Shown one piece after another: positions 9,661 through 16,955 of a stretch of 64,000 nucleotides of DNA (positions are counted from its first letter, which is position 1; each line of letters begins with the position of its first letter). The notes beneath the pieces are model-generated. The model searched no databases. It saw only the letters and a program-made list of their open reading frames with translations, and was not told the origin of the DNA. The DNA comes from Ureibacillus galli (GTDB lineage: Bacteria > Bacillota > Bacilli > Bacillales_A > Planococcaceae): positions 62,001 through 126,000 of the forward strand of contig NZ_JACSQA010000003.1 of the NCBI RefSeq assembly GCF_014836845.1, given 5' to 3'. A program made the position numbers and the translations under genes.

Positions 9661-10251
9661 TTATTTAGAATATTGTACAAACAAAGGCTGTAACTGCTTT
9701 TTATGCACAATTGCAGATTCTACTGTATCTACCATTTTTGTGAAATCGGCAATGAGTGAATTTGGTTTATTGTGCGGATCATCTTGACCAAAAGGAATAA
9801 AGTAAATATTTTTGGAGTTTAATAGTTTCATAATGTTCACACCGTTTAACCCTAAGGCGTCGTTCGTTGAAATACCTAAAACAACGGGTGAACCATTACG
9901 AAGTGTAGCCTTTGCAGCCATTAACACAGGGCTATCCGTTGAAGCATTTGCAAATTTACTAATCGAATTTCCTGTCATTGGTGCGATAACCATACAATCT
10001 AACGGATTTTTTGGTCCAAAAGGTTCCGCTTCTACGATGGAAGAAACGACTTTTTCCCCTGTTAAAGTCTCAATTTTATTTATCCATTCTTCTCCTGTGC
10101 CAAAACGTGTAGCAGCTGTTAACACAGAATGGGTAATAATTGGTACTACCGTTGCCCCGGCATTGCGGAAATCCATTATTTTCGGAACTACGTCTTCGTA
10201 AGTACAATGGGATGCCGTTATGCCTAGCCCTATTCGTTTACCTTCTAGCAA
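9661..10251 (-). CDS. spoVFB: Dipicolinate synthase subunit B
   Basis: A 196-aa flavoprotein-fold subunit that acts with SpoVFA to oxidise dihydrodipicolinate to dipicolinic acid in the mother cell; DPA is then loaded into the spore core. The N-terminus RIGLGITASHC and the central VIAPMTGNSISKFANA are characteristic. The start is TTG 10251 with a strong GGAGGAGAG site and overlaps the end of spoVFA by 7 bp, implying translational coupling. The gene has the usual length. Confidence 0.93.
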   Translation of the reverse strand: MLEGKRIGLGITASHCTYEDVVPKIMDFRNAGATVVPIITHSVLTAATRFGTGEEWINKIETLTGEKVVSSIVEAEPFGPKNPLDCMVIAPMTGNSISKFANASTDSPVLMAAKATLRNGSPVVLGISTNDALGLNGVNIMKLLNSKNIYFIPFGQDDPHNKPNSLIADFTKMVDTVESAIVHKKQLQPLFVQYSK

Positions 10252-11027
10252 CGATCTCTCCTCCTTAATTGTCCAACGATTGATTCATATAGTACATTTC
10301 CAGCATCCTCAGGGAAAAACTTTCCAGGTAATGCTGGTAACAGTTCATATTGCTTTCTAATCACTCCATCTTGTAAACACCCTGGATGGGAGGCTAAATC
10401 ATATACTGGAATGGTAATCTTTTCGTTAAATTGTTCATCTAGCCATTTAGCAGGTATTGTGTTTATGAAGAAATCCCCTACCACTTCACCCACATGATCT
10501 AAATAAACCGCTTCATAACGAAAGGCTTTTGCTTCACTTAATTGCACATCAGATCGCACCGCAATACTTACTTCAGCACCGATACTTTTTAATATATGAG
10601 CAACCATTTTCGCAACGCGCCCGAACCCTGTAATGATAAATTTCTTCCCTTGAATTGCTTTTTTTGTATTGTAAAAGCTTGATACAAAAGCTTCCGCTGT
10701 TAACGCAGCATTGTGCCAAATGAAGGCCTCATCTTGTAAATAATAATGAATTTCGTTCTTTTGTAAAACATTACGCCACTCGTCATTTAGCTTTCCAGCA
10801 AAAATAACTGCGTTGGAAAGTCCAAATACCATCGGTACTTCTATCGATAACGGATGAATTGGTAGCACAACAAAATGAGGTTGAAATTCAAGAACTGTTT
10901 TGTTTAGTTCTTCATCCCAAACGCTCAAACTTTTATAATAAACGGTTCTATTTTCGTTGGTTAAATTTTTTGCTAACACTTTCATGCGTAGGTCTGTTCC
11001 AACTACTAACCATTTCTCTTCGGTCAT
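10245..11027 (-). CDS. spoVFA: Dipicolinate synthase subunit A
   Basis: A 260-aa NAD(P)-dependent dehydrogenase subunit of dipicolinate synthase. The Rossmann motif appears as ITGFGRVAK in the second half, and the N-terminal portion resembles the family's substrate domain. The ATG overlaps the ymxH stop in an ATGA junction. It is slightly shorter than the roughly 297-aa B. subtilis protein, but no internal break is seen. The operon ymxH-spoVFA-spoVFB reads from a predicted sigma-K promoter, which matches mother-cell expression of DPA synthesis. Confidence 0.92.
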   Translation of the reverse strand: MTEEKWLVVGTDLRMKVLAKNLTNENRTVYYKSLSVWDEELNKTVLEFQPHFVVLPIHPLSIEVPMVFGLSNAVIFAGKLNDEWRNVLQKNEIHYYLQDEAFIWHNAALTAEAFVSSFYNTKKAIQGKKFIITGFGRVAKMVAHILKSIGAEVSIAVRSDVQLSEAKAFRYEAVYLDHVGEVVGDFFINTIPAKWLDEQFNEKITIPVYDLASHPGCLQDGVIRKQYELLPALPGKFFPEDAGNVLYESIVGQLRRRDRC

Positions 11028-11293
11028 GTTTCAAACTGCCTTCTTTTGGATGATGTACGATGGAATAGTATCCGATCTTCACCGATCAGATGAATTTCTT
11101 CCCAAGGAATAAATAACGGTGTTGTTACTTTTTTCTTTTGGAATGGTATTTTCGCTGATTGTTCATGTAATTCAAAGCCAAAAATTTTCCCTGTCTTCGG
11201 ATCAAATAAACACTCCGTTTCTGACAAATAACCATACCTTACACCATTTTCCATCTCTATCAGTTCTTTTTCTGCAAGCTCCGATAGCAGCAT
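11024..11293 (-). CDS. ymxH: YlmC/YmxH-family PRC-barrel sporulation protein
   Basis: An 89-aa protein with the YlmC/YmxH pattern: LSELAEKELIEMENG at the N-terminus, a CLFDPKTGKIFGFEL strand pair, then IPWEEIHLIGEDRIL. The molecular function is not established. The start is ATG 11293, behind GGAGGAGGGAGACA; the frame extends upstream to 11488, but the extra part overlaps promoter DNA. It overlaps spoVFA by 4 bp (ATGA), so it is the first gene of the sporulation operon here. Confidence 0.85.
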   Translation of the reverse strand: MLLSELAEKELIEMENGVRYGYLSETECLFDPKTGKIFGFELHEQSAKIPFQKKKVTTPLFIPWEEIHLIGEDRILFHRTSSKRRQFET

Positions 11294-11320
11294 TGTCTCC
11301 CTCCTCCATGAGCTTATTGA

Positions 11321-11348
11321 TACTATATGCAACATAAGAATTGATGGT
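11321..11348 (-). promoter_or_regulatory. Sigma-K-type promoter of ymxH-spoVFAB
   Basis: The -10 CATATAGTA (11329-11321) fits the CATAnnnTA consensus. The -35 AC (11348-11347) is exactly 17 bp upstream. B. subtilis spoVF is known to be transcribed by sigma-K, and this spacing and leader (about 20 nt) fit the same control. Confidence 0.6.
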
Positions 11349-11369
11349 GACCCCTTTTCACGTTTGCGG

Positions 11370-11399
11370 TTGACAACAACTGTACTAACTGTATATAGT
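11370..11399 (+). promoter_or_regulatory. Sigma-A promoter of the GntR-ABC cassette
   Basis: A perfect TTGACA (-35, 11370-11375) is followed by -10 TATAGT (11394-11399, 18-bp spacer) or the overlapping TATATA (11392-11397, 16 bp). Confidence 0.75.
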
Positions 11400-11417
11400 G
11401 TATATATACAGTTAGTA
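11383..11417. promoter_or_regulatory. 15-bp inverted-repeat operator for the YtrA-type regulator
   Basis: TACTAACTGTATATA and TATATACAGTTAGTA form perfect 15-bp arms around a 5-bp centre. The palindrome covers the -10 box and transcription start, so a bound dimer would block RNA polymerase. YtrA-subfamily GntR proteins typically bind long AT-rich palindromes at their own promoters. Confidence 0.75.
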
Positions 11418-11433
11418 AAGGGGTATTTAAAAA

Positions 11434-11814
11434 ATGCATATACGCTTAAGCAATGCCAGTGATAAACCAATTTACGAACAAATAACACAACAAATTAAAC
11501 AAGCTATTTTAACTGGTGTATTAAAACCCGGCGAAGTACTTCCTTCCATTCGAAGCTTAGCGAAAGAATTAAAAATAAGTGTCGTCACGACAAAACGTGC
11601 TTATAGCGATTTAGAAAATGATGGTTTCATCGAAACAGTTGCTGGAAAAGGAAGTTTTGTGGCAGAACGTAATCAAGATTTTTTACGTGAAGAGCTATTA
11701 CGACAAGTGGAAGAATCATTGCAGAAGGCCGTTCAAACTGCCAAATTAGCAGGCATGCCAAAGGAAGAATTATTAGAATTATTGTCACTTTTAGTGGAGG
11801 AGGAAATACAATGA
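11434..11814 (+). CDS. GntR-family regulator, YtrA subfamily
   Basis: A 126-aa repressor. The N-terminal winged helix (residues about 10-75) contains PSIRSLAKELKISVVTTKRA and GFIETVAGKGSFV. Only a short helical C-terminal dimerisation tail follows, which defines the YtrA subfamily rather than the ligand-domain GntR classes. Its stop overlaps the ATPase start (ATGA), so it is the first gene of a three-gene transcript. It probably represses its own operon through the palindrome at 11383-11417. Relatives often respond to membrane or antimicrobial-peptide stress, but the signal here cannot be read from sequence. Confidence 0.85.
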   Translation: MHIRLSNASDKPIYEQITQQIKQAILTGVLKPGEVLPSIRSLAKELKISVVTTKRAYSDLENDGFIETVAGKGSFVAERNQDFLREELLRQVEESLQKAVQTAKLAGMPKEELLELLSLLVEEEIQ

Positions 11815-12662
11815 CGAATGCAATAGAAGTTTTGAATTTAAATAAAAAATTACAACAATTTCAATTACGTGATGTATCGTTCACTTTACCGACCGGTACA
11901 ATTATGGGCTTTGTCGGAGAAAATGGTGCAGGTAAAACAACTACGATTAAATGCCTAATCAATTTACTTAAAAAAGATCGCGGTTCTATTAAGTTATTTG
12001 GTTTAGAGCAAGATTCAAACCAGCTTGCTATTAAGGAACAAATTGGTGTCGTGTTTGATCATATCCATTTCCTAGAAATGTTAACACCGAAACAAATCAA
12101 TCAACTAATGGGTGCCGTTTATAAAACTTGGGATCAGCAGTATTTTTTTAAATTAATGAATCAATTAAAAGTACCTATCCATAAACCGATTAAACAACTG
12201 TCCAGTGGGATGAAAATGAAACTTTCCATCTCTACTGCATTAGCACACTATCCTAAATTACTCATTTTAGATGAGCCGACAAGTGGACTGGATCCAATTG
12301 TTCGAGAAGAGATTTTAGATTTATTTTTAGAGTTTATGCAGGATGAGGAACATAGTATATTATTTTCTTCCCATATTACGAGTGATTTAGAAAAAATTGC
12401 TGATTATATTACTTTTATTCATGAAGGAGAAATTTTATTTAGCGAAAATAAGGATGATTTATTATATCATCTAGGAATTTGGAAAGGCTCCCTTGAACAA
12501 GCGAAGGAATTACCTGATCATGCAAAAGTTCGAATGAAAGAAACGCCATTTGGAGTGGAAATTTTAGTGAAGCGGAATGAAGTGAATAATGCTTTTTATT
12601 TGGAAAAACCAACTATTGAAGACATTATGTTATTTTATGTGAAAGGAGACTTTTTAAAATGA
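11811..12662 (+). CDS. ABC transporter ATP-binding protein (YtrB-like)
   Basis: A 283-aa ATPase. Walker A is GENGAGKT (36-43), the signature region is LSSGMKMKLSI (130-140), and Walker B is LLILDEPTSGLD (150-161), followed by the switch His in SSHITSD. The usual Q-loop glutamine is replaced: the segment reads VFDHIHF at 81-87. The ribosome-binding site GGAGGAAATACA precedes the ATG. With the adjacent single permease it should form an ABC-2 type exporter or membrane-stress transporter. The substrate is unknown. Confidence 0.88.
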   Translation: MTNAIEVLNLNKKLQQFQLRDVSFTLPTGTIMGFVGENGAGKTTTIKCLINLLKKDRGSIKLFGLEQDSNQLAIKEQIGVVFDHIHFLEMLTPKQINQLMGAVYKTWDQQYFFKLMNQLKVPIHKPIKQLSSGMKMKLSISTALAHYPKLLILDEPTSGLDPIVREEILDLFLEFMQDEEHSILFSSHITSDLEKIADYITFIHEGEILFSENKDDLLYHLGIWKGSLEQAKELPDHAKVRMKETPFGVEILVKRNEVNNAFYLEKPTIEDIMLFYVKGDFLK

Positions 12663-13285
12663 AAGCATTATTATTAAAAGACTTTTTGGCTATGAAGTCC
12701 CAGCTTAAAATGATTGTTAGCATTCTTTTATTGTTTGTTGTCGTCTCTTTCTTTTTACAAGATAGCTTTTATTTGATCTTATCCATTTTTATCTTTGGTA
12801 CGATTCAAGTAACAACTTCTTTTACTTATGATGAAATGAGCAATTGGGATCAATATGCAAATACTTTACCTTTGGAAAAATCAGAAATTGTAAAAAGTAA
12901 ATACGTATTAAGTTTACTTTTAAGTATAGGTACATTATTACTCTTTAGCCCTATTTTACTTTTAATTAATCATTTAACAAAGGGTTTGCTTCTTTTTGAT
13001 TTACTGCCTATCATTGCTTTATTGGCCACTGGATCCCTTTTGATTATGTCCCTTTTATTACCTATTTACATAAAGTTCGGCACACAAAAGGGAAGACTCT
13101 TTTTATTTTTAATCGTCATTCTTCCAATTATAGGATTTAATGCATCGATTTCATTTATACTTGATCAGCTACCACCAATTGAAACACTACAAAAGCTTAG
13201 TTATGTTTCCCCGATTTTTGGAGCTATACTTTTTATCCTTTCCTATATTCTTTCTGTTAAATTATATGAAACGAAGGAATTTTAA
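12659..13285 (+). CDS. ABC-2-type transporter permease
   Basis: A 208-aa integral membrane protein with about six hydrophobic segments, starting MKALLLKDFLAMKSQ and containing the ABC-2-type element YDEMSNWDQYANTLPL. That motif is typical of permeases paired with YtrB/PmtA-like ATPases. Its ATG overlaps the ATPase stop by 4 bp. It is the last gene of the cassette, followed after a few bases by a strong terminator. The substrate is unknown; two copies would be needed for a complete transporter. Confidence 0.82.
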   Translation: MKALLLKDFLAMKSQLKMIVSILLLFVVVSFFLQDSFYLILSIFIFGTIQVTTSFTYDEMSNWDQYANTLPLEKSEIVKSKYVLSLLLSIGTLLLFSPILLLINHLTKGLLLFDLLPIIALLATGSLLIMSLLLPIYIKFGTQKGRLFLFLIVILPIIGFNASISFILDQLPPIETLQKLSYVSPIFGAILFILSYILSVKLYETKEF

Positions 13286-13290
13286 AATAG

Positions 13291-13333
13291 AAAACGGTTG
13301 TTTCCTAGTCATTTAGGAACAACCGTTTTTTTT
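13291..13333. terminator. Bidirectional terminator between the ABC permease and mlpA
   Basis: AAAACGGTTGTTTCCTA pairs with TAGGAACAACCGTTTT (one bulged T) and is followed by a run of eight T on the plus strand. It lies between two convergent genes and could serve both. Confidence 0.85.
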
Positions 13334-13364
13334 ATTTACTACTCTTTAATAGAAATAGACGAAA

Positions 13365-14591
13365 TTATTTAACCCCTTGCCCAATTATTGAAACAGCAGG
13401 TTCTACACTTAAGATGGATTCAATCAATCGATCCACTTTATCCATCGATACTAGGTCGATTTCTGCAATCGTTTCATCAATCGTTTTATGACGCCCATGT
13501 AGTAATTCATTACGTCCATTTCGGCTCATCCGGGAATTGGTACTTTCCAAGCCTAAAACAAAACTTCCCTTTAACTGTTCCTTTGCATTCGAAAGTTCCG
13601 TTTCTTTAATTCCTTCAGTACGAACTTTTTGCAAAGTTTCATTAATGGTTTCATGCATGATGGATAACTGTTGATTATTTGTACTTCCGTAAATCGTAAA
13701 TGCCCCAACATCCGCATAGCATGATTGATAAGAAAAGATTGTATAAGCTAAACCTCTTTCTTCCCTCACTTCTTGGAATAGTCTTGAAGACATATTCCCA
13801 CCAATAATATTGTTGAGAGCGATAAAACTATTCAAATCAGGATGCTTCATTCCTATAGCAGGATAGGAAATAGCTAAGTGGGATTGTTCCACATCCCTCT
13901 CCTTTACAAAACGACCCGAATGAAAAGTTGGATTCGTAAGCTTTGTTTCTACCGCCTTTTCAGTACGCTCATATCGGCCAAATAATTTTTCAATATGTAA
14001 TAGCAAATCATTCGTTACATTCCCTGCAACCGATATAACAATATTTTCTGGGAAATAGTATTTCTCCATATATTGACGAATTGTGTTAGAAGTAAAGGTA
14101 GACAACGTCTTGTTCGTTCCTAAAATCGGTAATCCTAATGCGTCAGTAGGATACATCACTCGCCATAATTGTTCATGGACATCATCATCGGGCGCATCCT
14201 CACTCATTAAAATTTCTTCTAGCACGACTTGTCGTTCTTTATCTAATTCATTTTGATCAAAGCTAGAGTTAAAAAACATATCTGCCAGAATTGAAACAGC
14301 TAATTGCCCATGATGATCTAGCACTTTAGCATAATAACAAGTATTTTCTTTCGATGTAAAAGCATTAATCTCTCCACCGATTCGATCAAATTCTTCGGCA
14401 ATTTGTCTAGCAGTTCTCGTTTTCGTTCCTTTAAATAACATATGTTCAATGAAATGGGTAATTCCATTTTCTTCAGGTTGCTCAAATCTAGAACCTGCCC
14501 CTACCCAAATACCTACGGAAATAGATCGCACATAGGGGATTTCCTCTGAAACGATTCGAACACCGTTTTGACATGTATAAACTGTAACCAA
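13365..14591 (-). CDS. mlpA: M16-family zinc metalloprotease (MlpA/YmxG)
   Basis: A 408-aa insulinase/processing-peptidase family protein. The inverted zinc motif HFIEH is at residues 46-50 (His46, Glu49, His50), followed by the conserved RTAREIAEEF-like region and the LNNIIGGNMSSRLFQEVREERG substrate-chamber motif region near residue 255. The start is TTG 14591, with GAGGTGAAGAGA upstream. In B. subtilis the orthologue lies beside ymxH and spoVF; here the inserted GntR-ABC cassette separates them. The physiological substrate is uncertain. Confidence 0.9.
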   Translation of the reverse strand: MVTVYTCQNGVRIVSEEIPYVRSISVGIWVGAGSRFEQPEENGITHFIEHMLFKGTKTRTARQIAEEFDRIGGEINAFTSKENTCYYAKVLDHHGQLAVSILADMFFNSSFDQNELDKERQVVLEEILMSEDAPDDDVHEQLWRVMYPTDALGLPILGTNKTLSTFTSNTIRQYMEKYYFPENIVISVAGNVTNDLLLHIEKLFGRYERTEKAVETKLTNPTFHSGRFVKERDVEQSHLAISYPAIGMKHPDLNSFIALNNIIGGNMSSRLFQEVREERGLAYTIFSYQSCYADVGAFTIYGSTNNQQLSIMHETINETLQKVRTEGIKETELSNAKEQLKGSFVLGLESTNSRMSRNGRNELLHGRHKTIDETIAEIDLVSMDKVDRLIESILSVEPAVSIIGQGVK

Positions 14592-14905
14592 ACTATCTCT
14601 TCACCTCTTTAATCCATTCTTCTCCAGCATGAATCCTTCACTAAACATTGTCTGATTAATCGTTTTGCTTAAAGGATAGTCTATTCCCTACGCTTACTTT
14701 TAGTAATACGTATAGAATAAAGGAAAAATTAGTAGCATTTAATAATCATATGCTAATCTTCTCCATCCTTCAACTTTCAAAAACCATTTCCTATCTTCAT
14801 ATTTTTTATATGTATATTAAGAAATTCTTCATAATTGTCCTTCCAATTTCTTCAGATTTTTTTCCTACAATGAATTTATCACTTAACAAAGGAATGAAAA
14901 ACAAT
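14592..14905. other. Divergent intergenic region mlpA / MacB-like operon
   Basis: This 314-bp gap lies between divergently transcribed genes and should hold both promoters. The only clear element is a TACAAT -10-like hexamer at 14866-14871 on the plus strand. That fits a start near 14878 and the ATG at 14906. An open frame from 14750 runs through most of it but lacks a ribosome-binding site and homologous character. No RNA gene was recognised. Confidence 0.5.
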
Positions 14906-15601
14906 ATGATTACTGTTCAATCATTGCAACACACTTTTACAATAGGTAAAAAAGGGCAAGAAAAAAAGGTGGAAGTATTAAAAGATATCAACTTCCGTAT
15001 TGAACAAGGGGAAGTAGTGGCCATTGTCGGAAAAAGTGGTTCAGGAAAATCGACGTTACTACAAACGATTGCTGGTTTTATGAAACCTGATTCTGGATCA
15101 ATTATTATTAATAATACCGAAATTGCTGGGTTTACAGAAAAGCAAAGTACCGCATTTCGTTTAGATCATTTCGGCTTCATCTTTCAAAATTTCCAATTAC
15201 TACCTTCTCAAACCGTGTTTGAAAATGTTGAACTACCTTTAAAACTTAAAGGAATTAGTCCAGCTATTCGGAAAAAGAAAGTAAGTGAGATGCTTACAAA
15301 AGTTGAATTAACGGCAGTAGAAGACCATTATCCAAATGAACTTTCCGGTGGGCAACAGCAGCGGGTATCGATTGCGCGGGCTATGATTACTAATCCGCCT
15401 ATCATTTTAGCTGATGAGTCGACAGGAAGTTTAGATTCACAAACGGAAAAAGAGATTTTATCACTTATTCAACAACTAAATGAACAAGATAATATTACGT
15501 TTATCATCATTACCCATGACGAAGAAGTTGCTTCTATCGCGGATCGAAAATTTCGAATGGCAGATGGTGTATTAGTAGGAGGTATGGCTCATGTTATTTA
15601 A
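14906..15601 (+). CDS. MacB/LolD-type ABC transporter ATP-binding protein
   Basis: A 231-aa ATPase with Walker [10 protein letters not shown] (42-50), signature [15 protein letters not shown] and Walker [14 protein letters not shown]; the usual Pro of ADEPTG is Ser here. I chose ATG 14906 because the protein then begins at the conserved first strand and AAAGGA lies 12 nt upstream. The longer frame from 14750 adds an implausible hydrophobic leader upstream of the likely promoter. It overlaps the permease gene by 11 bp. The family exports lipids, peptides or antibiotics, or acts mechanically on cell-wall hydrolases; the substrate is unknown. Confidence 0.85.
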   Translation: MITVQSLQHTFTIGKKGQEKKVEVLKDINFRIEQGEVVAIVGKSGSGKSTLLQTIAGFMKPDSGSIIINNTEIAGFTEKQSTAFRLDHFGFIFQNFQLLPSQTVFENVELPLKLKGISPAIRKKKVSEMLTKVELTAVEDHYPNELSGGQQQRVSIARAMITNPPIILADESTGSLDSQTEKEILSLIQQLNEQDNITFIIITHDEEVASIADRKFRMADGVLVGGMAHVI

Positions 15602-16874
15602 AGATCAATTACAATTTGTATTTCAACATATGAAAAAAAATAAACTACGTGTCACGATGACGATATTAGCTGCTATGATTGGATGTTCGTTTCTAATTGT
15701 ACTTGCTTCAATTGGTTTTGGTATTCAAGAAACTTTACGGAACGATATTCTCTCTCAAGAAGAAGTTACAAGAATCGAACTTTATGGTGATGAAACGCTT
15801 TCAGAAAAAGATCAAGAGTATATTGAAAGTGTTGAGCATGTAAAAGTTGTATTAAATAAGGCTGACTTAGAAGGACTTGTTACTACCTCCTTTGAAGATC
15901 GAAAAGGAGAATCTACAGGAGTTATTTTTAATACGTCTGAACGAGAAAAACTTCCTTCTGATTTGAAAGAAGGTCGCTTACCGGAACAAGCGAACGAAAT
16001 TGTAGTCGGGTATCATTTTGGTCAAAGTTTATTAAATGATGAAGATAAAGCAATTATTGAAAAAAAATCAAAAGAAGCTGAACAACAAGGAACTTATTAC
16101 GATGGTTCAGAGGAAGGTTATAAAGGGGATATGTTAAATAAAGAAATATCTCTACAATTTTTCGATAATGAATCCGGAAAATATTCCGAGCCATCCAATT
16201 TTAAAATTGTCGGTATTTTAAAGGAACCTTCCTATGATTGGTACATCGATTCATCCATTCAATTTAGCGATGCTTTATTGGACAAGTTTCCTAACTTAGT
16301 AACGTATCCGTCCACATTTATTTATGTAGATTCTGTTGAAAATGTAATGCCTGTTTTAGATACGTTAAAAGATCAAAACTATCAAGTATATTCTCAACTT
16401 GAACAATTAGAAGAAATGGATCTGTTTTTCCTTATTTTTAAAATCGGACTTATTTTTATTGGAACGATTGCCATTCTAATTGCTTCCATTGGTATTTTTA
16501 ATACAATGACAATGGCGGTTACAGAAAGAACGCGTGAGATTGGTGTATTAAAAGCGATTGGAGCTTCTCCTTCCTTAATCCAACGGTTATTTTTAATGGA
16601 AAGTACATTTATCGGTCTTTTAGGTACTGTATTAGCTGTAGTTGTCTCCTATGGAATTAGTTTTGCGGCAAACGCTATTTTACCTTATGTTGTCTCCTTC
16701 GCTTTATCTGAAGAAGATCTATCGAATTACGAAATTACTTTCTCTTTAATACCAATTAGTCTTGTGCTCGTTGCAGGAGGTATTAGTTTACTTGTTGCAA
16801 TCGTTTCCGGCTGGCGACCAGCCCGTAATGCGACGAAGATTGAAGTCATTCAAGCATTGCGTCAAGAATTATAA
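15591..16874 (+). CDS. FtsX/MacB-family ABC permease
   Basis: A 427-aa permease with the MacB layout. One N-terminal transmembrane helix (about 20-42) is followed by an extracytoplasmic domain of about 230 residues. Three C-terminal helices come next, with the cytoplasmic coupling motif TERTREIGVLKAIGAS between the first two. The ribosome-binding site AGGAGGTATGGCTC is strong. It pairs with the preceding ATPase. No two-component system or accessory protein lies beside it, unlike Bce-type peptide-resistance modules. In B. subtilis the space between mlpA and pnp is filled by ylxY instead. Confidence 0.85.
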   Translation: MLFKDQLQFVFQHMKKNKLRVTMTILAAMIGCSFLIVLASIGFGIQETLRNDILSQEEVTRIELYGDETLSEKDQEYIESVEHVKVVLNKADLEGLVTTSFEDRKGESTGVIFNTSEREKLPSDLKEGRLPEQANEIVVGYHFGQSLLNDEDKAIIEKKSKEAEQQGTYYDGSEEGYKGDMLNKEISLQFFDNESGKYSEPSNFKIVGILKEPSYDWYIDSSIQFSDALLDKFPNLVTYPSTFIYVDSVENVMPVLDTLKDQNYQVYSQLEQLEEMDLFFLIFKIGLIFIGTIAILIASIGIFNTMTMAVTERTREIGVLKAIGASPSLIQRLFLMESTFIGLLGTVLAVVVSYGISFAANAILPYVVSFALSEEDLSNYEITFSLIPISLVLVAGGISLLVAIVSGWRPARNATKIEVIQALRQEL

Positions 16875-16898
16875 GACTATCGTTACGTTCATAAAAAT

Positions 16899-16940
16899 AA
16901 GCGTAGACAAAGTTGAAAAACTTCGTCTACGCTTAAATTT
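16899..16940. terminator. Bidirectional terminator between the ABC permease and pnp
   Basis: AAGCGTAGAC-A-AAGTT pairs with AACTT-C-GTCTACGCTT around a GAAA tetraloop. The stem is flanked by T-rich sequence on one side and A-rich sequence on the other, so it can stop both convergent transcripts. Confidence 0.85.
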
Positions 16941-16955
16941 TTATCTATGATTGTT

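Noticed and set aside
14750-14905. 52-codon N-terminal extension of the MacB-like ATPase
   Set aside because: No ribosome-binding site at 14750. The likely -10 (14866-14871) lies inside the extension, and family members start at the first NBD strand, as in the 14906 start.
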